Source: Apteryx mantelli (lineage: Eukaryota > Chordata > Aves > Apterygiformes > Apterygidae). From it: a DNA stretch of 64,000 bases. The position numbers and the translations under genes are program-made. The notes beneath the pieces are model-generated. The model was not told the origin of the DNA and did no database searches. It saw only the letters and a program-made list of their open reading frames with translations. The stretch spans positions 82,439,268-82,503,267 of the forward strand of contig NC_089981.1 of assembly GCF_036417845.1 (NCBI RefSeq), in the 5' to 3' direction. Of this stretch, positions 1 to 12,900 are shown one piece after another (position 1 is the first letter of the stretch; every line of letters starts with the position of its first letter).

Positions 1-3000
1 CACTGTCCCGCATGGGGCACGGAGCAGCCAGGCCCTGGCCCCATGCTGAGATGCCATATACATTCCTCTGCTGATCAGCCTCTTTCTCTTCTGTACCTAC
101 TATTAGAAAAAGATGGAGGGAAATAAAGGTCGTTTATTATGCCCAGTAACTATCTGGGGTTGCATCTGTGCAACGGTGAATGGTATTTGGGCCGTTGTCT
201 TTACGTAGCAGCATGCATCCGTGCAAATGACTGGGATGAAAATTCCCTGAAGTAGAAACTACAGGCACTTCTCTAACTGCTTATGTAAACTAATATAGAA
301 AAGAAGGAAATTTAGGAAAAAAATCCCCAAACATATGGCTTTTTTAAATCTAATAAGTTTTTCTTTGACAAAAACAAATTACACAGGCATTAATATATAA
401 ACATTTCCTTGCATCTCCTGCAAATATATAAGGGGAAAATTGATCTTGCTTTTTGAGAAATTATCTGTTGTATGTCATGGTTTGCTTCTTTCTGATTTCT
501 TAGGAAATTAGAATTTGCACAGAAATACATGAAGGAAATTATCTGCTTCCTTCACTTATTTTATTGATCTCCTTGTTAGTCTTTTATTATAGTCAACACA
601 TTACTTCACTTCAAGGGTCTCTTTTGGCTCATATTTGTTTAGCCACAGCTCTACGATTTGTCCAAAAGCAGTTAAACCTGGCAGTTTGCATGAGTGTTGA
701 ACGGGATTGCCTACAAATTACTTGCTCCATTTTCAGTATCAAAATGTGTTTACCAAGTTTTCCTCATACTGAAGATCATAAGACTAAAAGTTATGTATTA
801 TGGTAACAAGCAAAAATATTTACAACTCATAGAGAATATATCTAATTTTAGTTACTCACACCCACCACTCCCACTGGGAAATGAACCCAGTGTCTTTCTG
901 GATATGCTTCTAGCTATTCTAGGAAGAAAATCCATTAGGAACTGTTGGTACTGATTTCTCGTTACTTCTGATGGCTCTATTTTTATTCTTGCATGAGAGC
1001 TCACAGTGGGAGCGTGTTAAGGATTGCCTGTATAGGAGATCTGAAATTCAGTATGCCTCAGATATCCCAGATGAACTTCCTTATGTCAGAGGTAAGTCAT
1101 AGTAGGGAACACGACTTTGAGCCCTCTGCTGAGAAGCTCATGGGAAGGACAGGCTGCTGTTTTAGCTTCTGGCTAATGGAATGACTCTTTTCCATCCTCG
1201 TTGTTAACGTGACAGATAAAAGATATGCAGCTACATGAGGGGATCGTGAAAGTAACCCCGCAGAAAGTGCACTCAGAAGCAGGGATATAGGTTGAGTTCC
1301 AAGCTCACACAAATTGCACACAACCTAATTCCCCTCACTACAACGGCATTCTTCCTAATTTAATCTGGCATGTGCTCCAGATCAGGCCCTTTATTTTATA
1401 TTTTCTCCATACTCTATAAACAGCATCATTCGAATATGACACTTCCATCCACAGACACTGGGTATCACGGCCGAAATCCCTGTTCCCACGTCACTGACTG
1501 TGGAGACCATTCTCTGGAGCGAGACTGCATGTCACAGAGAGAGGCTGAGCTTTGAAAACCTTTCAGAGAAACTTTTGCTAACTTCTTTCTTCTGGAAATA
1601 AAATCTATGTGGTCTTGGTAAGTAGAAATGTGAATTTATTGGACGGTAAAACAGAATGAAAGTCATCAGAGGAGAAGAGGAGAAAAAAAAATACCTGTAG
1701 GTAGCATATACCAGGCAGATTTAAAACAAAAGGAATGGTACTTGGTTCAAAGACTGTTTTCCCTTTTCCTAAGCACTGCCCTGGTTTGCCAAGACTTGTA
1801 AGGATTGCCAGCCTCTCCCACCACCGTTACATCTCTTCATATTGAGAGAAAGTAAAACCATACCTGAACTCATCCTATTTGAAGTGTTTTCCTAGGAAAA
1901 TTTGTCTTTATTGCACAAGCATTTCTTTTGGTGGAAGTGGGAGGAAGCCTGTATTTGGATAATAATGATTACAATATAATAACTGTAGAATGGATAATAA
2001 CAGTAACCAACTAGAACTGGCCAGGGGATGATAATTCAGCTCTGTGACAACTTCTGAGGTTTTACAATTTGTTTTCATTTTACAATGGAATGAAAACAAA
2101 ACCTTCAGATATTATGTTTTCAATTTAGGTCTTTCTTGCTGCACTGTCAGAAATAACCAGAGTGCCCTGGACCTCAAGAATCTGTCCTTCAAAATATTTA
2201 AAAAATGTTTCAACTTTGATGAATCAGCATTTTCTCCTGGTGGGATAGCTTGTTGAAAATGTTCTGGTCAGAACTTCTGCTAACCCCAAAAGTTCAAAGT
2301 CATGAGTCATATCCCCCAAAACATAATTGCTACAAATCAATTGTTTTATGGTTTATGGATTTTTTTAACATACCTTTTCCCTCCATCCTCTAAGGATGCT
2401 CATTTGCTTCCCATCCCCCCCCTTTTTTTTGTTCTTTTCTTGTTTCTCTTGCAGCTCCTTAGTGTCCTTGACATTCCCTAGCTTATGCACAAGGAGCTAT
2501 GATGAAATAATGTTCTTCTGGCGTGCTGTGGCAGAGGTATGCCAGGAAAGAGGTGGAACTGCAGGGTTGCTGGATTGCCTCTGCACTAGTGGTCACTGTG
2601 GGGTGGTCCTGTAAAGCCCCGTCTGGCTGCTATTTGGCCTTTACTCCTCTAGGAAGGCATTTTCTGCTGGGCAAAGTTGACATCTATGAGAAGGAACATC
2701 TGTTACCATGCCCTGACCAGTTGCAACCCTAGGCAGCACTGCAGAAATCAGAGGAGCTGGCCACACGGTAATAATTACCACTCGGTCCTTGTGGGGCAGC
2801 CGCTATGCACGGTATGTCTGTGGTTTGGTTTCAGACCCAGCTGGCTCAGAGATGGCCTTGCAGGACCCATACCTGCATCGGCCAACCCTGCACCCCGCGG
2901 TGCATCCATGCAGGCTTTATAAAGAGTAGCTGTCTTCCTTCTTCCTTAACGTTCATGTGGGAAGACCTTATTCCTTCAGAAAGAAGCAACATGGAAAATA

Positions 3001-4339
3001 GATGTCTGGAAAAGGAAATGCAGCTATTCATTCTGAAGGATGGAGGGAACTGGAGAAAGGGAATCAAGAGCTGGAAGGACTTAATGTCATGCAAGGTACA
3101 AGGTGTTTTCTAGTCACGTCATGTTTGTATGAAGTGCCTCATGCTGTACACCATGATATACTGCGAATGTTCGCTCAGGGACAAGGTTCCCCTCTGCCCT
3201 CAGGAGTTTCCACCCTGTTGTGCACAGTCTCAAAACTCTACTTTCCTTGCAAAATTGTGGCAAGATTTGTTTTTTAATCGCTCATGTTCATGCATTTAAA
3301 TAGAGGGCAGGGGCAGAGAAACCCAGCTGGGAGGCCCATATGGGGACAACACAAATTATTCCTGTTCCACCATTTTCTTGACATGGATTTCCTCTGTCAA
3401 ACATTAATTCAGATTTGGGACTTCATTCTGCATTCACAGTCTCTGTTGCTTCTTACTTCCTTGGAAGCATCAGGAGGGATGTATGGTATTGCTACAAGAA
3501 GCTCTTTACAGGAAAAGAAATAAATTGGGCAATATGATACAAATAATGGAAGAATGAATTATTTCACCATTTTAGCAGTTTCCCAGGAGGGAGAGTAGAG
3601 GGAGAAAATGCACTTAACACTTTAAGATATTAAAATAACAAGAACCACAACAACCTCACCCCTCTGGACCTGAACCAAACAACTCAATGGTTTAGGTAAG
3701 TTCCTAGCAGAACTCCAAGTGGCACTCTCAATCAGAAAATATTTCTATGCATGGCAAGGGAAATTCTACGTATTAATGATATTATGAACTGGTTCAGCTA
3801 ATTTGGAGTTCTTCTGCAAGGCCTGGTTCCTGGCAGGTTAGCTATATATTTTTTTGAAATATGAACTACCCCTTTAATATTAATTTTGATTCTGTTTTCA
3901 TGGATGGTGTTCCTGGAAAAGTGCTTTCTTAAAGCTGTATTACACGTACATGTTTTTAATGAAAGACGTTACTCCCTTGTGCTCCTGGGATGAGCTAAAA
4001 AATACTCTGAGCACTAACTAGAAGGCAATGAAGCAAAGGGAATTGTACTTGATTTTTGAGATTTACTGGTTACAAAGACAGCACAAAGCAAGGGCAGCAC
4101 TACGAAGGTAAAGGGCCTTTCTAAAAGCTTAAATGACAGCGTACAAATGTCCTTCTAGATTTTGTTCACCCTCTTGTTGGAAATTTTAATGGCAGATTTG
4201 CAGAAAGCAAAAATGGTATTAAACAGAAAAGAAATTACAAACAATTCTATAGTGTTCTTTGTGGTTTTGGTATAGTTAAAAAGGTCTATGTGTAGTTCTA
4301 GCTAACTAAAAATAAATACTCAATTACAAAATATTTAAC
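1..4339. other. Noncoding intronic stretch, nothing recognised
   Basis: AT-rich intron sequence. The one notable low-complexity feature is a C8 run followed by T8 at 2415-2430. Several frames of 60-100 codons overlap on both strands without any recognisable protein signature, and I regard them as chance. Confidence 0.6.
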
Positions 4340-4915
4340 TACGCAGATAGGCCCTGAACCCTCAGTGAGGTTGGTGTGCCCCTATGGAGGCCATCTGGGG
4401 ACCGGGACCATACAACCGAACCTGTCAATGGCACCGTTGTTATCAGGGCTTGAATGGACAACATGAAGCCCTGGGGCTCTTCTCCTCTTCCGCAAGCCAC
4501 CGCTTGAATTATATACTACAAAATAGATGGTCTCAGAAGGCGTATGTCAGTGGAACAATGTAGGGAGCTTGTTCCAGAGCTGACGTCCCCCATCGGCAAC
4601 GCCTCACCTTTGAAACGAAAAGGGGAAACCAGGTCTCTGCGTTTCTGCTGCTTGTTGCCGCTGCAGTAGCACTGCTTACAGAAAGAGCCTCAAGTAACCG
4701 GGCCCCGGAAGTTAGAACAGGACCTTCAATCTATTCCTGGCTATTGGAGGAAAACAGGCCGAGGTAAACTAGCTGGTTCTGAAATGGAGCTGCTGAGATT
4801 GCTCCAAAATAGGCAGCGTCCGAGTCACGGCAGGCCTGGCCTTTCAGGACAGAATTGCTCATAGCAGCTGGCCGACTGCCCGCTTGGGAACTGGAGCATG
4901 AGACAGTTTATGAAC
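4340..4915. other. GC-richer block inside RHOJ intron 1, unidentified
   Basis: This block has more G+C and more CpG than its flanks and no long frame. Text such as GAGCTTGTTCCAGAGCTGACG and AGAGCCTCAAGTAACCGGGC recalls old interspersed amniote repeats, but I cannot name a family. It could be a degraded transposable element or a regulatory element. Confidence 0.3.
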
Positions 4916-5197
4916 TTAAAACACATTTTCCAACCTTATGGGATTTTCCTTACAGTCTGTTCTCAGCAGAGCAGCCTTATTATTGTAAATAGATGCTCTT
5001 TTTGTCCCATCTCCCAAGGGACAAAAATTAATGTTTTGTTTGAAAATGTGTGTTTTCCCACTCATTGCTGAAGCTGTTCCTTTCCATCAGGTCTGTAGAA
5101 AGCAGAGCAACAGCAGATACTGTTAATATCATTACTTCAAAGTTATAGCTGAATGTCTTTGCCAGAGAGTCTTTCATAAAAGACGTTGCCTTCATCC

Positions 5198-5285
5198 CCT
5201 CAGAATTGCAGGGGCTGGAAAGGAGCTCTAGTGAGTCATCTCAGGCGTCCTCCTGCATTGTGGCAGGACCTTTCTGTCCAGCCCC
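5198..5285 (-). repeat. CR1-like LINE 3'-end relic (antisense)
   Basis: The pattern CAGAATTGCAGGGGCTGGAA, then AGGAGCTCTAGTGAGTCATC and a CCTCCTGC stretch, resembles the reverse complement of a CR1/L3 3' end. Such ends read, in antisense, AGAAT..GGTTGGAAGGGACCTCTGGAGATCATCTAG. It is strongly diverged, so the copy is old. The relic may continue to about 5400. The subfamily is not determined. Confidence 0.45.
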
Positions 5286-5422
5286 TCTGCACAGTCCCTC
5301 TTTAACTCTCTCGTTTCAGATGTCTGAGCACTGGCTCTTGGGCTTATCATTTAGACTGCTATTTTCCTGACACACTGATATTCTACTCTGGACCAGGGTG
5401 GAGGTGTGAACCCGCTGGTACA

Positions 5423-5941
5423 ATGTTGGGGTGCTCTTCTACCTTCTGCTCCCAAGCCATCGCCCTCCTCCCTGTGCCTTCTGTGCCACTATGCTTTGGA
5501 ATATTTTTACAGCTGCCCCCCTCCCTCCTTTGGGAGGCTTTTTTTTTTTTCCCAGCGCTTCTCCTGCTGGTGAATGGTTTTTCCAGCCTCCTCTTTCCCG
5601 GTGGCTGGTCTGCGCATTACGTATTTATGGAACCACTGCTGTGCCAGTCCCCGAGGCAGAAAGGCAACCCTGGGGCAAGCACACAGCTGAATTTGCTGGT
5701 GCACCAGACCAGCGCTAAGTCTGGGGAATTGGTTTTGTGCCGGGTGAAACATTGGGCCCTCACAGACTTTCAAGCCTTCCCCTTCCCTCTGATCGCATAT
5801 GCACTGATTTGGCTGCGGAGGCTCGCTGAGGCACCACTCCCCAGCAAAAGAGCCACGAGGTATGTTCTGCTCTGTGACCCCGAGGACTCTTCCAAGTCAT
5901 CTTGCTTACCGCCGTATGATGTCTCTCCATGCCCACAGTGA
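5423..5941 (+). other. 172-codon open frame, probably chance
   Basis: This is the longest ATG-initiated frame outside the KCNH5 CpG island, antisense within RHOJ intron 1. It starts hydrophobic (leucine, phenylalanine and proline rich) and is interrupted by a T-run coding for FFFF. I see no domain, no signal-peptide cleavage logic and no family resemblance. A frame of this size is not unusual in tens of kilobases read in six frames. Listed so the reader can test it for transcription. Confidence 0.1.
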
Positions 5942-8900
5942 TATCTGTTTAACAAGAGGATTTTGCTCTTAGTCATAAATCTATGAATATTTACGCTGCA
6001 GAACAAATACTAAGGGAAAATCATCACTGCATAATGAGAACTGCAGCAATTTTAGCCAAGGGTGATAGCAACCACATGGTCGAACTGTGCTCCCTCATGC
6101 TACACTCCCCTGGCTGTATCTCTGGGACTGCTAAGGCATGATGGATGGTACCTGGGATTGCAACAAGGTGCAATGATGCTTTCTCAGCTCTGGGAGAGCT
6201 TTCTTGTCCATGTGGGTATGTGGGAAATTCACTGGCTGATTAACAACAGCCCTTGAGCAATTCTGCACATGTGAAAGTAGCACATGAGGTCCAGTCCCTC
6301 CATTCAGCCAAGCCATCTGCCTGCTGCTGGTAGCACGGCTTGTCTTGAGTTCTGAGTTTGAATGGGAATAATGCTTGGGCAATAAATTGGGTAAAATCAC
6401 TTTTTTTCAGCTTTTAATTATTAGACATTATTTAAAAAAAAAAAATTTTCCCTGATTTTATTTGTGGAAGAAGGAGGCGTGAATACCCCTTCATAAATCC
6501 AGTCTAGAATTTATCCAGATCTCAGTGCCTATTGAGACAAGACTTGGGGTCACAAACCATAAAGCTTTTATTCTTCACTATCTTATTCCCTGACTTAGCT
6601 GGAAGCCCTGTAGCATGGGATACAAGAACAATATATCCGGCAGGACACTGGTAAGTGCGTGTTTGCTCTTAAAAGTAGACTAGAAATATAATAACTTGGA
6701 TTATTTTTTCATTACAAAGATAAATAATAATTTGACAGGGGATGTCATTATTGTTTAATGACTTTGTCTTAACAGAACAATTGAAGGAAATATGTTTGCT
6801 CTTCCTCATCCCTTGCCATTTCCATGATGTCAATAGATCTGGCCATAACAACTGGAAAGTTAGAACATAGGAAAGGCACTACCTGCTGAGCAAAATACAC
6901 ACAATAATACACGGGAGCACTGATGTGTATCACTAATACAGACATCTGTATCAAAGTTTCTCAAGAGAACAGAAAATGAGAAGGAAGTTTTATGGGAGGC
7001 ATTTTGCTTTGTCTCAATCAGTAACCAGGCCGTCATAACGGTGACTCAGTGAGGTAAAAGCCCTGCCACATCCTGCAGGAAAGAAGAGGTTTGTGCACGA
7101 CTAGGAGTTTTGGTTGTTTAGACATTTGTGTTGCGTTTCTGTTTTTCTTTCCTTTGCGTAGGGCTTCTGCCCAAGGAATCTGTCTAGCTGGCAATGCACA
7201 CTGCATCCGGCATCACCTGTACATGGTTTTGCCACATGAGGAGGATGGCTGGCCGCACAGGCTGAGTCAATTATTGCTTTTAAGACAGTGGATGTATTTT
7301 TAGTCTGAGCTGTAGAGATTGTCCTTCGAGGGCCAGAGGGCACAGTTTCAGTTTTGGTTTCCTCTGTTGATGTCACCTCCTATAACATTATGCTGATAAG
7401 GGAAGGGGAAAAACTAAGACTGAGGGTCATGGGGTGGTGGAGAAGAAGAGTTTATTTTCTCATCACATCCACAGTTAACCTTTTTCATTTTCTCAGACAA
7501 ACTCCTCCATGTCTCCTTCTCAGCAGTCCATTGCTGTAGAAGCAAAATTTGCAAATCTTTGCCCATCCATATATCATAGGGTTCACTCCAGAAAATCCCT
7601 TTCTACAGTCTTATCTGAAAACAAGAGGGCTGGATTGTGCCAGACTCACAGCTTAGGTAGTCAAGTCTCCATCTCTAATGTAGCAGCAGGCAGATTTAAC
7701 ACAATTTGCCTCTCATCACACCTCATTCAGGTCATATCCTGGCCTCTAACAGAAGATGGTGTTGGCTCACATTTTAGTATCTCTTACAGAAGTTTTTTTT
7801 CTAGCCTATGATACCACTTGATCTCTGATATTTGGTACAACTCCCTTTTTTTGCAAATCTTGTTAAAATTTCCTTCTTAGTAACTTCCATATAGTGATAA
7901 GCTCTTTGGGTAAATCACACACCATGCAAAGAAATATTTCTGTTTACCCCATTTGACTTTCTCATCTTTCCAACCCATCCCCTCAAGACTGTGGTTGCCC
8001 TCTAAAAAAACGACCATTCCACATCTGAACCAGCAAGACACATGGACCCACTTTCAAAAGGTCTAGCTAACCCCTTGTTTAGCATTCTTGGTGTTTCCTG
8101 TTGCTCTTCAAACACCACGTAGCTAATGGGAAACAGTAAGCAGAGGCGCTGAGGTGGGATTTGGGCTAGATATATCTGAATAAAGTAACGTGGCTGCTTC
8201 ATCTACTTCTCTCATTCCTGTCACTGTTTTTCCTCATGTCCATTGTACTTTGCTTGTTCCCTATGTCTGTCTTTTCGACTTTAAATGTTGTTCGTCATGC
8301 CGCATTGTCACATTGTCACAGCACTCAGAGCACTGCTGCAGAAATGATCTGCCGTCAGTAGAGAGGGTCGCAAAGCAGGTACCCACCTCTGCCTCCGCAG
8401 CCTGCGGGTGGACTGGGCACCCCCAGGACAACAAAGGGATGTGCGTGAGGAAGAGAGATAGGAGAAACAGTTAGCTCAACTGTTAGCATACTGTAAAACA
8501 CCTTCATAAGGAAAAGGTCTGAAGTCGCTGAGGAGTGCATACAGTGCCTGTTTCATCTGAATGTGGAATATCCATGGTGATCCAGAACCGCCCCCCCCCC
8601 CCCCCTTTTTGGTATAAAGGCTGTCTGGGCTTCCTTGTTCTGAAAAAGACTGAGGATCATTAGATCTCCTCTGACTTCCTATGTGGCACAGGACATCACA
8701 GAATTAAACCTTCTGTGGGCAGCCTGAGAATTAGTGTTTCTCTAAACTTTATCTTCTAGAAAGACAGCCATGAAATTGGTTTCTGTTGTGTTGAACCTTG
8801 AACGTTTTAGGACATATCCCTGGTTTTAGGACATATCTGGATGATACCAGAAGATTGGCAGAGAAGTCCTTTTAGCTCCTGAGAGACAAAGTGAACATAC

Positions 8901-9387
8901 GCATTCCTGGCTGCTAGGCTAACTAGCCAGACTTTAAAGGAGTTAGTGCTTTCCTGTCTCAAGGATAAAGTTCAGATCTGTATGATCAAAACTGGGTGAA
9001 CATTAAAAGGAAAAAACCCACTGCAAACATCCATTCAAATAAACAACACAGCGCTCTCTCACTACTATTTATAGCTCTTCCAGTTTAATAACCCCAAACA
9101 CACTGCTTGAAGGATTTCTGTAATGTGCTAGCAGAACTACTCACTGGAGACAACTGTCTCAAGAGCATGGTAGTCTGGAGGCTCCCACTGAAGTACCCAG
9201 GCAGAAAATGTAAATCTCCCTGGGCAGCCTCTTCCTAGCTAGAAAAGTTTCAATGTGGGGGGAAAAAAAGTGATGGTATGTGGTTTAGGTCATTGCTCGC
9301 ACACCATAGCAAATAGAGACGAGTTTAAACCAGTGTGCCCATGTAAAGCATTAGCAATCAATTTAAAGTAACTAGCACATCAAAAGT
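5942..9387. other. Noncoding intronic stretch
   Basis: AT-rich intron with A/T runs (for example around 6432-6443). A C15T5 tract lies at 8591-8610. A short tandem duplication of GTTTTAGGACATATC occurs at 8804-8818 and 8823-8837. No gene recognised. Confidence 0.6.
8591..8610 (+). repeat. Polypyrimidine tract C15T5
   Basis: Uninterrupted run of 15 C followed by five T in RHOJ intron 1. On the minus (transcribed RHOJ) sense it is A5G15. Simple sequence, prone to length variation and assembly error. Confidence 0.9.
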
Positions 9388-9930
9388 GTGGACAGATGTG
9401 CTCTTGTGCCTGTAACTGGAGAAGTTTGGGAAGTTACGGCTCCCATCTGGTTTCTGCTGCATCTCAGCCGGCGGTTTCTCCCCCGCGAGGAGAGCTGCAA
9501 GGGGAGGTTGCTCAATCTGGGGCTGCTGGTGGTATGTGTCCCGTCCCGACTGTCCCAGCCTTCCTCCTCAGCCGAGGAAGGCCAGTGCTGGGCATGGCCC
9601 CTGAAAGGCAGCAGCCCACTTCCAACCGCCTCTTCCTTGGGAGCACCCCAGAAATGGGGGGTTGTATCAGTCCTGTGTCCTGCAGGCAGGATATAATGGA
9701 TTTATGGATTTGTGCAGGCACAAGCCGACTGCTCGGGGTGGGAGTGGCCATACTGCTCCTGTGCTTGCAGAGGCACCAGGTGAAGGCTCTGTGGGAAGAA
9801 GCCATGGGACTTGCCTGGCCAGCAAGGTCCTGGCCAGCAAGGATCACTGCTCTGCGAGACCGCTGAGCTCTCCAGCCCGCTTCAGCTTCAGCACAAAGTC
9901 AGGCATATTAGCATGAATCACCACTGAAGA
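9388..9930. other. GC-richer intronic patch, no gene recognised
   Basis: Overlapping frames of 84-156 codons exist on both strands, as expected where stop codons are rare through higher GC. None has recognisable domains. A 15-bp tandem duplication (CCTGGCCAGCAAGG core) lies near 9814-9843. Confidence 0.45.
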
Positions 9931-12900
9931 GTAAAGAGTCTGTCTGCTAACAATAATTAATGGCTGTGGTCTTCCATATTGCTTTTAATTTACAGTGCTT
10001 TGGTCATGGCTGAACTATTCTGTATGCTATTCATTAGCTGATCACATGCCACTGCTAATTTTTTTCAAATGGATTCACTATTTATAAATGTTCACCCGTT
10101 TGTGCTGGCATATGAGGGGAGGGAGGGACATATTCATGCCATCCACTTTAAGCCTTTAATTCAGATGCTTTGCACTTCTCCTTTGGAGGTGGTCACTTCT
10201 CTCTCATTTACCACAGATGCAACTTAGGCTCGTGAAGCTGTTGGTATGACATTCACCTATGCACAGTGCCTAAACTAGACAGTTTGAGCCTTACCGCCTT
10301 CTTCTCATTAGACTTCAGCCTACCCAACTAAAGAGGTCATTCACTTTATTCTGTGCAGCAGGCTCAATGACTCCCGCGGCACTGGTTCTGCTCCCCAGTG
10401 GGTTGAGATTTTTAAACAGAAAAACAAAGGCACTTTTGAGTATGAATTTTGGGGTGAATGAATTTCATGCAAAGAAGTGCTGGTTTTTTTTTGGGTGCAT
10501 GAATATCAAAAGAGATGCTTAGTGTCTGTCTATGTCACAAACAACGCACGTGTCCCTTCTGTCTTCCACAGAGGAACCCAGATTATTTTGTTACTACTAA
10601 ACCAACTTTGCTAGTATTTGAACTGAATATTTTGTTGGTACAACCTCAGCCCTAATTAAACATTTATAACCTCACATAGTCAAACACAATAAAAGTCACC
10701 CTGGCTGAGAGACCTTTGCTCGCGGAAAAATCAGCATTTGATGTTCAAAAGATGGAATGGCATGTTAAAACAGCTACCCACTATCCAAACAGTCCCTATT
10801 GTTACAGTTATTGCCAGTGATATCCTGTTTGTCAGTAGGATAGCGTTTTGGTTCGCCTGCACCAGAAATAGCCATTTACTTAGTGGCTAAAACCTTTTGG
10901 TATGGGACTTGGAATTTCATCAAAGTAAGGAAACCTACCCAGGTCTCTGGTGTCCAGCAAAACTTCTTCATAACGCCTTGAGAAATAAACAGACTCATAA
11001 ACCTCCCTGCATCCAACAGAAGAGCTCAGTTCAATATCCAAATAATAAATTCACCTTCCCCATCGTCTGGCGTTGCCTCTGACCCTACTCTATATCCATG
11101 GCAGCCCAACCCTGGCAGCAGGCCTTGAACAAATTCACTTTTGCGGGCTGTGGGTGAAATCCGTGGCAGAGTATTATTAGCGTGGAAATGATAATTGGTT
11201 TGGGCTTTTGCATGGTGAAGCTACTCACACGGTGAAACACTGGTCACCTTTTTGTTCCAGATATCACTGTAGCTGAGTGGTAAATAATAAAAAAACCTTC
11301 CTTCCCTGCATAAAATCCATATATTGCCGTTGGTTTTCCCGGAGGCAAAATGGGCCCAAATTTTATAAAGTGGTTTCAAGCCCTTTCATGTGAAAGGCAG
11401 TGGATAAATATGGTACAAATATAACGCTCGTTGGAGCTCAGCCCTGTGAAATGCTGGTTACCTCCTCTGGGTCGTCCTTGTTGGCGCGTTCATCTGCTTC
11501 AGCTGGGCTGTGAAAACCCACCCCAGGCGGGCAGCTAAAAGGCCGCAGCTTGGCAAGGGCAGATTGATGTGGTCGGTGATACAGGGCCTTGAACGGTTAA
11601 CACCTTGGCCATGACAACCGTGCCTTTGGAGCGCATCCCAATTCTGCGCTGGAGAGCAGCACTGTCTCCCTCAAGCCAGTGGCGTCGCAGCGGTGTGAAA
11701 CGGTGGTGAGATCACAACTGGAATTGCTGGTTTTTAACACTTTCCCTCTCCCCCCCCTCTTTTTTTTCCCATTAGAAAGAAGGAAATTGGTAAATACCCT
11801 GGGACTCGCAATCGGGTTGCGACCCTGCGAGGCAAGAGGAAGCCTTCTGCTAATGCACCACTCCTGCTAACAGCGCCCGGCTGAAAAACCTCCAATGGAA
11901 AGTGCAGCTCTGTTAAAATCTGCAGCAATAAACCTCTTTTGAGCGTTTTCAGCACTGAATGGGGAAAGCTGAAATGGTTCACTTTGGCAGGGGCAGGCAC
12001 ACCAGCTCAGCGGGGTGAATTCGAGGGTGACGCCGCGGATCCTCAACTACTTTGCAGGAATTGCCCACGTGCAAGGCCTTCCCCCATGCGTCGGCACCCA
12101 GCGGCCCCACCAAGCTGCCGCTCCTATTGCCGAGGGCTGCCGTGCACGTAGAAGTGGAAGGGGCCATTGCCACAGTATATCAAAAAAGGCTATGAATTTG
12201 GAGGTGTGCATACCTCAAGTGAATTCTTCCCTCTCTCAGTATCTGCACTACATTAAAGTATTTTAGTAGGCTATGTTCTAGCCTATGCCATATAATATTT
12301 TGTTATTATATAAACTGTTGCTTCTGGCACTCTGCTCCAGAAGTCATTTCCACACCTCAATTCTGGGCACTGCTTTGTAGTGAGATTGATTTAGAAATGC
12401 TAGGATTGCCCAAAGAATGGAAATTTCATTTCTGATCAATGCTAGCTTTAACCACTGGAGTTGGATAGGATTTGTCTCAGAATAGCAGTTAACATGCTAT
12501 TTTTTTCCCCTTGTCTTTCTGAACTTTCTCATTAAAAGCATTGTTATTTTCTATCAGTGGTCTGTAATAGGTAAAGAAGCAAATAATAGCTGGAGATATT
12601 TGAGAGGTCAAAATCTTCAGACCATGAAAAAGTAGCTTTGTTTAAAAGTGAATACAAAAGTGAATACACGCTGCTTTTATCTGGTACGCTGCAGAAATGA
12701 GGATTATGCAGTGATACTCTTCATCTGCCTTCTCTCAGCCCCCCTCTCCCTCAGTAACTTTTGAACCCACTGGCAGTTTCTACCACTTTGTACAGAGAGG
12801 AAAAGAAATCAAAGCCAGTCCCTGCAAGTCACCTGTGGCCACGTAGAGGAGGGCAATGCGACGTGATGCCCTCGCTGAGTGCTGGCACCAGCACGTGCGT

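Noticed and set aside
5423..5941. 172-codon ATG frame as a real gene
   Set aside because: No recognisable domain, low-complexity FFFF from a T-run, inside a RHOJ intron on the opposite strand, and a length plausible by chance.
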